Shown here: positions 1 to 5,712 of the stretch, piece after piece | Position numbering within the stretch: position 1 is the stretch's first letter | Layout of the letters: the number at the start of each line of letters is the position of its first letter | Assembly (NCBI GenBank): GCA_016210935.1 | Contig: JACQTH010000631.1 | Span: forward strand, 1 to 6,945 | Direction: 5' to 3' | DNA length: 6,945 bases | From: Acidobacteriota bacterium | GTDB taxonomy: Bacteria; Acidobacteriota; Vicinamibacteria; Vicinamibacterales; JACQTH01 | Made by a program: the position numbers and the translations under genes | Notes under the pieces: generated by a model | What the model was told of the DNA's origin: nothing | The model's database searches: none | The model's input: the letters and a program-made list of their open reading frames with translations, nothing else

Positions 1-39
1 CACGAGTCCTCCGTGCGCCGGGCGGAATCGCAAATTATA
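1..39 (-). promoter_or_regulatory. Promoter-like box, ribosome binding site and start codon of a gene leaving the window
   Basis: Read on the minus strand, a perfect TATAAT (39 to 34) is followed by GGAGG (12 to 8), a 4-nt spacer and GTG at 3 to 1, where the window ends. The SfoaL-like gene at 157-645 has the same layout, with TATAAT, AAGGAGG and a 4-nt spacer before its ATG, which supports reading this as the 5' end of another minus-strand gene. No good -35 hexamer is visible. Only the start codon is inside the window, so the product is unknown. The DNA between here and 156 shows no other gene that I can support. Confidence 0.45.
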
Positions 40-156
40 CCACGCAGATGCGCCCTTGAGAGGAAGGGTCAGCTCGTCTTGCGCGACCGATTCGCGCGTG
101 GCCACTCGAGCGACCCCACACGTTCGTGCGCGGCTGACCAGGCCGCTGCGCCGCCG

Positions 157-645
157 CTAGCTCGTTGTCGCGCCGGGCCGCGCCGGCACCATCGATCGCC
201 ACGCGCTCATGAGCCACTGCCCGTTGATCTTGGTGGCCACGATCGTGAGCTTCCCTTTTCTCGATCCCGAGGCGCCGCCTGGCGCCTGAATCCCTGCAAT
301 CTCCCAGTCGCCATCGAGGATCGCGACAGTCGGCGTCACCATCCGGATGGCCGCGACGGTGGCCGTCAGGCGCGTGCCTTTGTAGACGCCGCTCAGCTGC
401 GTGGAGAACCACTTCTCGATCTCCCCCCGGCCTTTCGCCGTCGACCCATCCGAAACCATCACGTCCCCATCCGGTGCCCAGCGGCTCGCAATCCCCCTGG
501 CGTCCGCCTGTTTCCACAAGGGCACCAAACCCTGGACGAGATCCCGCAGGGCACGGTCATCGACGCCTGCCGGCGCGGTGGATTGTGCGGCCGCGCCCGG
601 CGCGACGCACAGAAGCATGACAGCGAAGAGACTCACGATTCGCAT
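157..645 (-). CDS. Secreted SnoaL/DUF4440-like (SgcJ/EcaC-type) NTF2-fold protein
   Basis: This is a 162-residue protein. Residues 1-21 form a signal peptide: a short basic start, a hydrophobic core with FAVMLLCV, and an AAA-QS cleavage site, so the mature protein is probably periplasmic or secreted. The rest matches the NTF2-like pattern of SgcJ/EcaC and DUF4440 proteins. An N-terminal helix (LVPLWKQADARGIASRWAPDGD) leads into strands, with a KGRGEIEKWF helix and a closing strand KINGQWLMSAWRSMVP, which is the typical W-x-x-x-x-x-R end of this fold. Family members include small enzymes, binding proteins and proteins of unknown role, so no reaction can be assigned. The ATG at 645 is preceded by a strong AAGGAGG at 656-650. 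The gene follows the hydrolase gene after 40 bp and appears to have its own -10 box inside that gene's stop codon. Fold assignment is confident; function is unknown. Confidence 0.85.
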   Translation of the reverse strand: MRIVSLFAVMLLCVAPGAAAQSTAPAGVDDRALRDLVQGLVPLWKQADARGIASRWAPDGDVMVSDGSTAKGRGEIEKWFSTQLSGVYKGTRLTATVAAIRMVTPTVAILDGDWEIAGIQAPGGASGSRKGKLTIVATKINGQWLMSAWRSMVPARPGATTS

Positions 646-690
646 AGATCCTCCTTCGTTCTGTGTGGCTCGCTGGAACTCCGAATTATA
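646..690 (-). promoter_or_regulatory. Putative promoter and Shine-Dalgarno site for the NTF2-fold gene
   Basis: On the minus strand a perfect TATAAT lies at 690 to 685. It overlaps the upstream gene's last codons (ATA TAA), so the stop codon is part of the box. A leader of about 30-35 nt would follow, carrying AAGGAGG at 656 to 650, four bases before the ATG. No convincing -35 hexamer is seen about 17 bp upstream. The gene could also be read through from the hydrolase gene, but this arrangement would allow separate expression. Confidence 0.5.
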
Positions 691-1582
691 TTGGAGCTTC
701 TCGCAGCGCGCGCCTGAGCGGGCGCGTGAGACACGTCGGGCCGCCTCCGCCCTTCAGACTGATCTCGCGCCCTTCATACTCGAGCACCGTCGCTCCCACC
801 GCTTCCAGCGCCGCGCGTGTCCGGGGATTTCCCGACAGCATCACGCACGTGCGCGGCGCGATCGCCAGCACGTTCGTCGCCATCGTGTCGAACTCCTCGT
901 CCGGCACTTCGACCAGACGATAGCCATGGCCCATGAGCCACTCGCGGAACGGGACCGGCAGCAACCGCGAATATACGACGCCCAGATCGCGATCCACCGG
1001 ACTGACGATCGACATCAGGTGGAAGACATCACCTGGGCCGCGCCAGTGTGGCAGCGAGACCACGATGAACTGATCGACCTCGTCCGCGAGCAGCCTCCTG
1101 AGCTGGCGGATACCTTCGTCGTTCGTTCGATAACCCCGGCCCACCGCGATCGCCCGATCGCCCAGCCAGACGACGTCGCCGCCCTCGAGCCGGCCAGGCC
1201 CGCGAATCGCGCCCACAATCGGCAACGAAGATTCGCGCAGTGCCCGCTCGTGAGCGGCGGGCTCCCATGCCCGGAGCGCCTTTCCCATGTTGCACAGGAT
1301 CAGACCGCGATCGCAGACCACCGACGCGTCCCGCACATAGAGGGAGTCAAGGCCCGCCTGATCGCCGCGCGGCAGCATCTGAATCGACGCGCCGGATCGG
1401 GCGAGCAGATCGACGAACCGATCGTATTCGCCGACCGCCCGCCGGAAATCGGGCGGCGCCGTGAAGTTCAACGTCTTCCATTGCGCGTCGATCGTCGCCT
1501 GATCGACGAACGCGTCGCGGGCATGCTTGAGGACGAGCCGCGTGATCCGGCCGACTTCTGAGTGCGCGGTCTCTGATTTCAT
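686..1582 (-). CDS. Arginine deiminase / DDAH / amidinotransferase superfamily hydrolase
   Basis: This is a 298-residue cytoplasmic protein with no signal peptide. It belongs to the guanidino-group modifying superfamily, which uses a catalytic Cys to attack the C-N bond of arginine-like substrates. Visible motifs, counted from the ATG at 1582, are an Asp and RD pair (LDSLYVRD, 79-85), EGGD at 133-136, a His in GDVFHL at 188, an NVL strand at 237-239, and the C-terminal catalytic Cys284 in GGGGPTCLTRP. All expected catalytic elements are present. Length and motif spacing fit dimethylarginine dimethylaminohydrolase-like or small arginine/ornithine-type hydrolases better than ArcA (over 400 residues) or agmatine deiminase. 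The likely reaction is hydrolysis of arginine or an N-methylated arginine to citrulline plus ammonia or amine; the exact substrate is open. The frame extends to a TTG at 1615 inside repeat DNA, so I prefer the ATG at 1582, although it has no clear Shine-Dalgarno site. It follows an AdiC-like permease after 63 bp. Confidence 0.85.
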   Translation of the reverse strand: MKSETAHSEVGRITRLVLKHARDAFVDQATIDAQWKTLNFTAPPDFRRAVGEYDRFVDLLARSGASIQMLPRGDQAGLDSLYVRDASVVCDRGLILCNMGKALRAWEPAAHERALRESSLPIVGAIRGPGRLEGGDVVWLGDRAIAVGRGYRTNDEGIRQLRRLLADEVDQFIVVSLPHWRGPGDVFHLMSIVSPVDRDLGVVYSRLLPVPFREWLMGHGYRLVEVPDEEFDTMATNVLAIAPRTCVMLSGNPRTRAALEAVGATVLEYEGREISLKGGGGPTCLTRPLRRALREAPI

Positions 1583-1593
1583 TGTTTGAGTGG

Positions 1594-1711
1594 CGGGGAC
1601 CCTGCACCTGGCCAAGCTCGTCGAGCGCCGATTTCAGCGGGACCCCTACGCCCCGCTCCGCTCGTCGCGATGATTCAGGCGGGGACCCCACGCCCCGTGG
1701 CGCTCGTCGCG
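1594..1711. repeat. Tandem GC-rich repeat array, about 42-bp period
   Basis: Three head-to-tail units are visible. Unit 1 is degenerate (about 1594-1627), unit 2 spans 1637-1669 and unit 3 spans 1679-1711. Units 2 and 3 share GGGACCCC, then ACGCCCCG, then GCTCGTCGCG, and are exactly 42 bp apart as measured on GCTCGTCG (1660 and 1702). Unit 1 keeps GGGGACCC and GCTCGTCG, 44 bp before unit 2. Each unit holds short self-complementary G4/C4 runs able to form small hairpins. The array covers the gap between permease and hydrolase and enters the permease reading frame. A near-identical sequence lies in the GH3 gene at 5050-5074. Confidence 0.8.
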
Positions 1712-3058
1712 GGCTCTCTGGCGCGCAACCAGCACGTAGACGGGGAGACCGGATAACAGCAACAGGAACCCCCAATAGATCGTCTCCGCCCCCGCGCCGG
1801 CTATCGCGCCGAGCGAGTACACGAACGCGAGCGCGGCAACCATCAAGGTGCCGCGCGAGCGGCGCGAACCAGAACTGTGGCTTCGGCCCACCGGCGACGA
1901 AGGTTCCGACGAGGGTTCAGACGACGGTTCGTGACGAAGGTTCGGACGGGGAATCATGAACTCCGCCAGGGAGCAGAACACGTAGGGGATTAGCGTGCTC
2001 AAGGTGGCCAGCAGGATGATGAACGTGAACAACTCCACGAGGCCGCGCGTGTAATTCAAGCCGATCAGCGCCGTCGTCAGGGCTCCCGCGATCAGCATGC
2101 CCCGATCAGGCGTACCTTGCGATGACAGCCGACCGAACACGCGGGGAAAGAGACCATCGCCGGCCACGGCGAGCGGGAGCTGTCCGACGACCAGAATCCA
2201 CCCGTTCAGCGCGCCGAAGCACGAGATCGCCGCACCGAGCGCCACCACGGCGGCTGCCCGTTCTCCCCACAGCGCCCGTGCGGCCTCCGCGTACGGCGCC
2301 GAGGTCCGACCGAGCGTCGACGGCTCGATTATGGCCATCACGCCGACGGTGCTGAGGATGTAGATCGCCGCGGCGAGCAGGGTCGCGATGACGGTGGCGC
2401 GCGGAATCGTGCGATCGGGGTTCGAGACACTGCCCGCCGGAATGGTCGCGCATTCCAGTCCGAGAAACGCCCACAGGGTCAGCGTGGTCGTGGCGAACAG
2501 ATCGCGCGCCAGCGACGAGCCCTCGGCGGGACGAATCGCAAAATGCGACGCCTGGAACACGAACAGGCCACCGAGGCCGATCGCCACCAGCGGCAGGATC
2601 TTCAGCAGCGTCGTCACGAGCTGCACGCGGCCGGCCTGGCGCACGCCACGCATATTCACGCCGGTGAGAAGCCACACGCTGGCAATCGCCATCAGCGCCG
2701 CGGTGGCCGGATTCCTCACCAACGAAGGCAGAAACGGATCGAGATACCCGATAAAGGCGACCGCGAGCGCGGCGTTCGTGCACCAGCAGGAGATCCAGTA
2801 TCCCCACGCGACCAGAAACCCGGCGAGATCACCGAAGCCGCGACGGGTAAAGGCGTACGGCCCGCCCGCCGCGGGATCGAGACGCGACAGCCGCGCGAAC
2901 ACGAGCGCCAGCAACACCGCCCCGGCCGCCGAGATCAGCCAGCCGAGCAGGCCCACGCCGCCGTACTTCGCCAGCGAGGCCGGGAGCAGGAACACGCCGG
3001 AGCCGATCATGTTCCCCACGACCAGCGAGACCGCAGTCCAGAAACCAATTGGCTTCAT
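1646..3058 (-). CDS. APC-family amino acid antiporter, AdiC/PotE-like
   Basis: This 470-residue inner-membrane protein has about 12 hydrophobic segments and closely resembles E. coli AdiC, the arginine/agmatine exchanger. The helix-1 motif is IGSGVFLLP (18-26). Comparing with AdiC from memory gives a constant offset of 6. Asn95, Trp196, Glu202, Trp287 and Tyr359 match AdiC Asn101, Trp202, Glu208, Trp293 and Tyr365, while AdiC Ser357 is Ala351 here. A cationic amino acid, agmatine or polyamine substrate is therefore likely but not proven. The loop between the predicted helices 10 and 11, probably cytoplasmic, carries an EPSS triplet repeat (377-388) and a Ser/Arg-rich stretch (391-402) absent from AdiC. 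The last 20 residues are encoded by GC-rich repeats, giving DERHGA and DERSGA 14 residues apart; the TAG stop lies inside a repeat unit. The ATG sits at the end of a large palindrome with no Shine-Dalgarno site. The next gene is an arginine-deiminase-like hydrolase. Confidence 0.9.
   Translation of the reverse strand: MKPIGFWTAVSLVVGNMIGSGVFLLPASLAKYGGVGLLGWLISAAGAVLLALVFARLSRLDPAAGGPYAFTRRGFGDLAGFLVAWGYWISCWCTNAALAVAFIGYLDPFLPSLVRNPATAALMAIASVWLLTGVNMRGVRQAGRVQLVTTLLKILPLVAIGLGGLFVFQASHFAIRPAEGSSLARDLFATTTLTLWAFLGLECATIPAGSVSNPDRTIPRATVIATLLAAAIYILSTVGVMAIIEPSTLGRTSAPYAEAARALWGERAAAVVALGAAISCFGALNGWILVVGQLPLAVAGDGLFPRVFGRLSSQGTPDRGMLIAGALTTALIGLNYTRGLVELFTFIILLATLSTLIPYVFCSLAEFMIPRPNLRHEPSSEPSSEPSSPVGRSHSSGSRRSRGTLMVAALAFVYSLGAIAGAGAETIYWGFLLLLSGLPVYVLVARQRARDERHGAWGPRLNHRDERSGA
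1896..1944. repeat. 12-bp coding microsatellite (EPSS repeat)
   Basis: Four copies of a GACGAAGGTTCN-type unit lie at 1896-1907, 1908-1919, 1920-1931 and 1933-1944. One extra base (1932) separates the third and fourth copies. On the minus strand the first three encode EPSS three times in the permease. The fourth copy is displaced by one base and is read in another frame as NLRH. Gain or loss of a unit would keep the frame and change only the length of the loop between helices 10 and 11. Confidence 0.8.
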
Positions 3059-3219
3059 TTGAAAAACTGGTAATTGGAAATCTAGTAATTGATTGCAGGA
3101 TTGTCGAATCTGGTAATTGTCGAACTATTGAAGATTGCAATCGACAATGGATCTGCAATCTCCCAATCCCTCAATCCTTCAATCAATCACCAAATCACCA
3201 ATTACCCGATTTTCAAATG
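3056..3219. repeat. 164-bp gapless imperfect palindrome between the GH3 and permease genes
   Basis: The two 82-bp halves (3056-3137 and 3138-3219) are inverted copies of each other with no spacer and no gap. By hand alignment, 61 of 82 positions match. The outermost 10 bases pair perfectly (CATTTGAAAA against TTTTCAAATG), an inner GGTAATTGG block and an ATTGATTG block match, and the centre is the perfect palindrome GATTGCAATC at 3133-3142. The left half is rich in ATTG and the right half in CAAT, and the whole is AT-rich against GC-rich surroundings. It encodes the last residues of GH3 (HLKIG, 652-656) and ends on the permease ATG. It could fold into a long hairpin in the transcript or a cruciform in DNA. 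I cannot tell whether it is a mobile repeat, an attenuator or neither. Confidence 0.8.
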
Positions 3220-5172
3220 GATTGTCGGATTATTCCCTCGTTCCAACCCATGTCCAAACGGGAACATTCCCGGCAGCGAGATCGGCAGCTTGCCGGTGAT
3301 GGGAATCTCACCGGCAATCGCGCGAACCGCCGCGGCTTCTGCGCCATCGAACGTCTCGTAGGTCAGGAGCACGGTCGAAAGATCGGGCAGGAACGTCGCC
3401 GCGTACGGATTGCCGAACATCACCGTCACGAACGGCTTGTCCTGACGCGACAGAAACTGCAGCAGGCTGACCTGCGCGGGCGACAGATCCATCCGCCCGC
3501 TGTAGGACGCAATCCGGACGAAGACCGACGCCACGATGACGTCCGCGTGTCGCGAGAGCGCGCGCACGAGATCGAGCTCGGCGGCGGTCGTCCGATCCGT
3601 GAGCTCGATCGACGTGACATTCGCCCAGCGCTGCCGGAGCTCGGGAATGAAGCGGCGGCTCGGCGCGCCCTCGCGCCAGCCGCTGGCGTAGTCCAGGACG
3701 GATAAATAGAGGAGGCGGGCGTCGCGTCCCGCCTTGAGCGGAATCTGATTCCTGTCATCTTTCAGCAGCGTGAGCGCACGATCGGCAATCGTTCTCGACA
3801 GCTTCTGATGCTCGCGCGTCCCGAACCGCGACGGCAGGTCCTCGAGACTGACCGCCGCCGTTTTATGAAGTCCCAGGCGGGCCTTGGCGCGCAGAATCCG
3901 TTCCGCGGACTTCGTCACCTGCGCTTCGTCAATCTCCCCTTGCGCAACAGCCTCTTTGATGGCGGCAAACGCCGCGTCATCGTCCGGCGAGTGCAGGACG
4001 GCATCGGCACCCGCCTTGACCGCCAGAACGGCCGCCCTCGCAGGCGTAAAGTTCTGCGAGATCGCGTACATCGACATCGAATCGGTGAAGACGAGGCCGT
4101 TGAACTTCATCTCGTCGCGCAGCAGACCGGTCAGAATGGGACGGCTGAGGGTCGCCGGGATGCCGGGCGTCGGATCGAGCGAAGGCAGAACGATGTGGGA
4201 CGACATGACGGCATCGACGCCGTCCTGAATGGCCCGCCGGAAGGGCGGCAGCTCGATCTCGTCCAGCCGCGCCCGCGGGTGCTCGATTAATGCGAGGCCG
4301 AGGTGTGTGTCGACCGCGGTATCTCCATGACCGGGAAAGTGTTTGGCGGTCGCGAGCATGCCGCCCGCGTGCGCACCCCTGATGTACGCGGCCGCCATCT
4401 GCGATACGAGACCCACGTCCTCACCGAACGATCGGATGTTGATGATCGGATTGCGCGGATTGTTGTTGACGTCCACCACCGGATAGAAATTCACGGCGAC
4501 GCCCAGGCTTCGCCCCTCCGTAGCAGCGATCCGTCCCGCCTGAAACGCGAGATCCGGATCGCGGGTGGCGGCCATCGCCATGGCTCGCGGCAACCGCGTC
4601 GCGCCGTTGACGATGTAGGCGGCCCCGCCTTCGAAATCGGCGGTGGTCAGGAGCGGCACGGCCGATTCCCGCTGCATTCGATTCAGCAACGCGGCGATCT
4701 CGTATGGTTCCCCCTTGATCGCAGCGCTCGACCCCGAATGCGCCGGATTGAGCAGGACGTTCGGGGTGGCGACGCTGCCGCCGAACACGTGGAAGCCCCC
4801 CACCTGGAGGTCGCGAATCAGGTGACGGATGCGATCGAACTCGTCGCTGTCCACGCTCACGTAGACGCCGCTGATCGACGGGAAGAGCAACTGGCCGATC
4901 TTCTCGTCGAGCGTCATCTTCTTCAGCGTGCGTGCGACCCACTGTTCGGCGTCTTTTTCTTGATTGGCGGGGACCCCGCGCATCCGCGCGATCGCTGCGA
5001 ATTCGGTCTGGTTCGCACGGACGGCCGCACCCCGCCAAGCCTCGCCCTCGCGGGGACCCCTAAGCCCCGCTCCGGGCTTCGGCGCAAGACGGCCGTCTGG
5101 GGTCTGGGCCCGCAATGTCGCCACCAGCGCGACGATCAGGGCGGCACGAACGATGAGCGAAGATGGGCGCAT
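3202..5172 (-). CDS. Secreted two-domain GH3 beta-N-acetylhexosaminidase, NagZ-like
   Basis: This 656-residue protein has a signal peptide (1-22, hydrophobic core ALIVALVATL, cleavage near LRA-QT), so it should act in the periplasm or outside the cell. Residues about 74-435 are the GH3 TIM-barrel domain and about 460-640 the GH3 C-terminal domain, a layout like Bacillus NagZ/YbbD. The motif KHFPGHGDT (277-285) followed by DTH (288-290) marks the NagZ branch, in which a His/Asp pair (His290, Asp288) serves as acid/base. Asp364 in VFTDSMSM is the expected nucleophile. The likely reaction is removal of N-acetylglucosamine-type sugars from peptidoglycan or chitin fragments; other GH3 specificities remain possible. 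Residues about 24-73 form an unusual linker containing repeat-encoded PKPGAGLRGPR and MRGVP. The C-terminal tail after FGHGLE comes from the adjacent palindrome. The ATG has AAAGG four bases upstream, overlapping the moaB stop; the genes are 8 bp apart. Confidence 0.9.
   Translation of the reverse strand: MRPSSLIVRAALIVALVATLRAQTPDGRLAPKPGAGLRGPREGEAWRGAAVRANQTEFAAIARMRGVPANQEKDAEQWVARTLKKMTLDEKIGQLLFPSISGVYVSVDSDEFDRIRHLIRDLQVGGFHVFGGSVATPNVLLNPAHSGSSAAIKGEPYEIAALLNRMQRESAVPLLTTADFEGGAAYIVNGATRLPRAMAMAATRDPDLAFQAGRIAATEGRSLGVAVNFYPVVDVNNNPRNPIINIRSFGEDVGLVSQMAAAYIRGAHAGGMLATAKHFPGHGDTAVDTHLGLALIEHPRARLDEIELPPFRRAIQDGVDAVMSSHIVLPSLDPTPGIPATLSRPILTGLLRDEMKFNGLVFTDSMSMYAISQNFTPARAAVLAVKAGADAVLHSPDDDAAFAAIKEAVAQGEIDEAQVTKSAERILRAKARLGLHKTAAVSLEDLPSRFGTREHQKLSRTIADRALTLLKDDRNQIPLKAGRDARLLYLSVLDYASGWREGAPSRRFIPELRQRWANVTSIELTDRTTAAELDLVRALSRHADVIVASVFVRIASYSGRMDLSPAQVSLLQFLSRQDKPFVTVMFGNPYAATFLPDLSTVLLTYETFDGAEAAAVRAIAGEIPITGKLPISLPGMFPFGHGLERGNNPTIHLKIG
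4967..5085. repeat. GC-rich repeat copies inside the GH3 coding sequence
   Basis: GGCGGGGACCCCGCG lies at 4967-4981. A fuller copy at 5050-5074 (GGGGACCCC, TAAGCCCCGCTCCG) matches the permease-end unit at 1637-1660 with one substitution and one extra G. The two copies are about 83 bp apart, close to twice the 42-bp period seen at 1594-1711, and the DNA between them may be a decayed unit. They encode GH3 residues 30-41 and 64-69, between the signal peptide and the catalytic domain, and keep the frame open. Confidence 0.7.
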
Positions 5173-5183
5173 AGGACCTTTCA
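5173..5183 (-). promoter_or_regulatory. Ribosome binding site overlapping the moaB stop (translational coupling)
   Basis: On the minus strand the moaB stop TGA (5183 to 5181) runs directly into AAAGG (5181 to 5177), sharing one A. A 4-nt spacer then leads to the GH3 ATG at 5172. This spacing suggests that ribosomes ending moaB restart on the GH3 gene and that the two are transcribed together. Confidence 0.6.
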
Positions 5184-5684
5184 GCTTTGCGCGATCTTTA
5201 CGAGGTGACCCAACTCCGGGATAATCAACTTGATCATCGCCAGCCGCACCGCCGCTTCCGATCCGGGCAGCGCGAGCAGCACGCGGCCGGACGCCACGCC
5301 ACCGGTGGCGCGACTCATCATCGCCGCCGCGCCGATTTCGTGATAGCTCAACATTCGAAACAGCTCGCCGAAACCGTCGAGCCGCTTGTCCAGCAGGGCC
5401 TCGATCGCCTCGATCGTCGAGTCGCGGCTCGAAATCCCCGTCCCGCCCGTCGTGATGATGACGTGCACGTCGGGGTTCTCGAGCTGCGCCGTTACGAGCG
5501 CACGAACCTCTGCCGGATCGTCCTTGACGATCTGCCGGCCCGCGACATGGTGCCCGGCGTCCCGCAGGAGCGCACAGATCAAGCGCCCGCTGGTGTCGGT
5601 CTCCTCCGTTCGGCTATCGCTGATGGTCAGCACAAAGCACCGGGTGGTTCGGGGCGCGGCGGCTTTGTGCTCCAGGTGACTCAC
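5181..5684 (-). CDS. moaB: MoaB/MogA-family molybdopterin biosynthesis protein
   Basis: This is a 167-residue cytoplasmic protein from a GTG at 5684, close to E. coli MoaB (170). The fold signature is clear: FVLTISDSR at 17-25, TDTSG at 29-33, TTGGTGISSRD at 78-88 (the molybdopterin-binding GGTG loop with Asp88), GFGELFRMLSYHEIG at 104-118, SRATGG at 124-129 and LPGS at 139-142. The family adenylates molybdopterin before MoeA inserts molybdate. MogA does this in E. coli, and MoaB proteins do it in some other organisms. The neighbouring moeA supports the role. The reading frame stays open to 5810, but those extra residues would be antisense to the moeA start and resemble nothing in the family. 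The GTG lies 7 bp after a perfect TATAAT and has no room for a Shine-Dalgarno site, so the message is probably leaderless. Confidence 0.9.
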   Translation of the reverse strand: MSHLEHKAAAPRTTRCFVLTISDSRTEETDTSGRLICALLRDAGHHVAGRQIVKDDPAEVRALVTAQLENPDVHVIITTGGTGISSRDSTIEAIEALLDKRLDGFGELFRMLSYHEIGAAAMMSRATGGVASGRVLLALPGSEAAVRLAMIKLIIPELGHLVKIAQS

Positions 5685-5712
5685 CGCCGCGATTATAGAA
5701 TGATGACATCGT
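5685..5712. promoter_or_regulatory. Divergent moaB-moeA promoter with overlapping -10 boxes
   Basis: The 28-bp gap contains ATTATAGAAT. On the minus strand this reads TATAAT (5697 to 5692), 7 bp before the moaB GTG. On the plus strand it offers TATAGA (5694-5699), 13 bp before the moeA ATG. The two hexamers share four bases, so two polymerases could not occupy both at once. Neither side shows a Shine-Dalgarno site or a convincing -35 hexamer. A -35 for either direction would have to lie inside the opposite gene. Confidence 0.5.

Noticed and set aside
35..517. Minus-strand 160-codon frame overlapping the NTF2-fold gene
   Set aside because: It has no ribosome site, no family signature and Arg/Gly-rich composition; the competing frame has a signal peptide and AAGGAGG.
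401..1561. Long plus-strand open frame (386 codons) opposite the NTF2-fold and hydrolase genes
   Set aside because: It is antisense to two genes with clear family motifs, is rich in Arg, Ala and Pro as expected for GC-rich shadow frames, and shows no recognisable domain.
1583..1615. Longer start (TTG at 1615) for the arginine-deiminase-like hydrolase
   Set aside because: The extra 11 residues are encoded by the degenerate GC-rich repeat, and a normal ATG lies at 1582.
1594..1711. CRISPR array
   Set aside because: The units are contiguous tandem repeats of 42-44 bp that diverge along their length, with no alternation of identical repeats and unique spacers and no cas genes nearby.
3056..3219. 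Simple Rho-independent terminator for the GH3 gene
   Set aside because: The structure is far too long, AT-rich, lacks a compact GC stem with a terminal T-tract, and ends on the next gene's start codon.
4421..5038. Minus-strand 205-codon frame within the GH3 gene
   Set aside because: It is a shifted frame of GH3 with low-complexity Arg/Gly content; GH3 has all catalytic motifs in its own frame.
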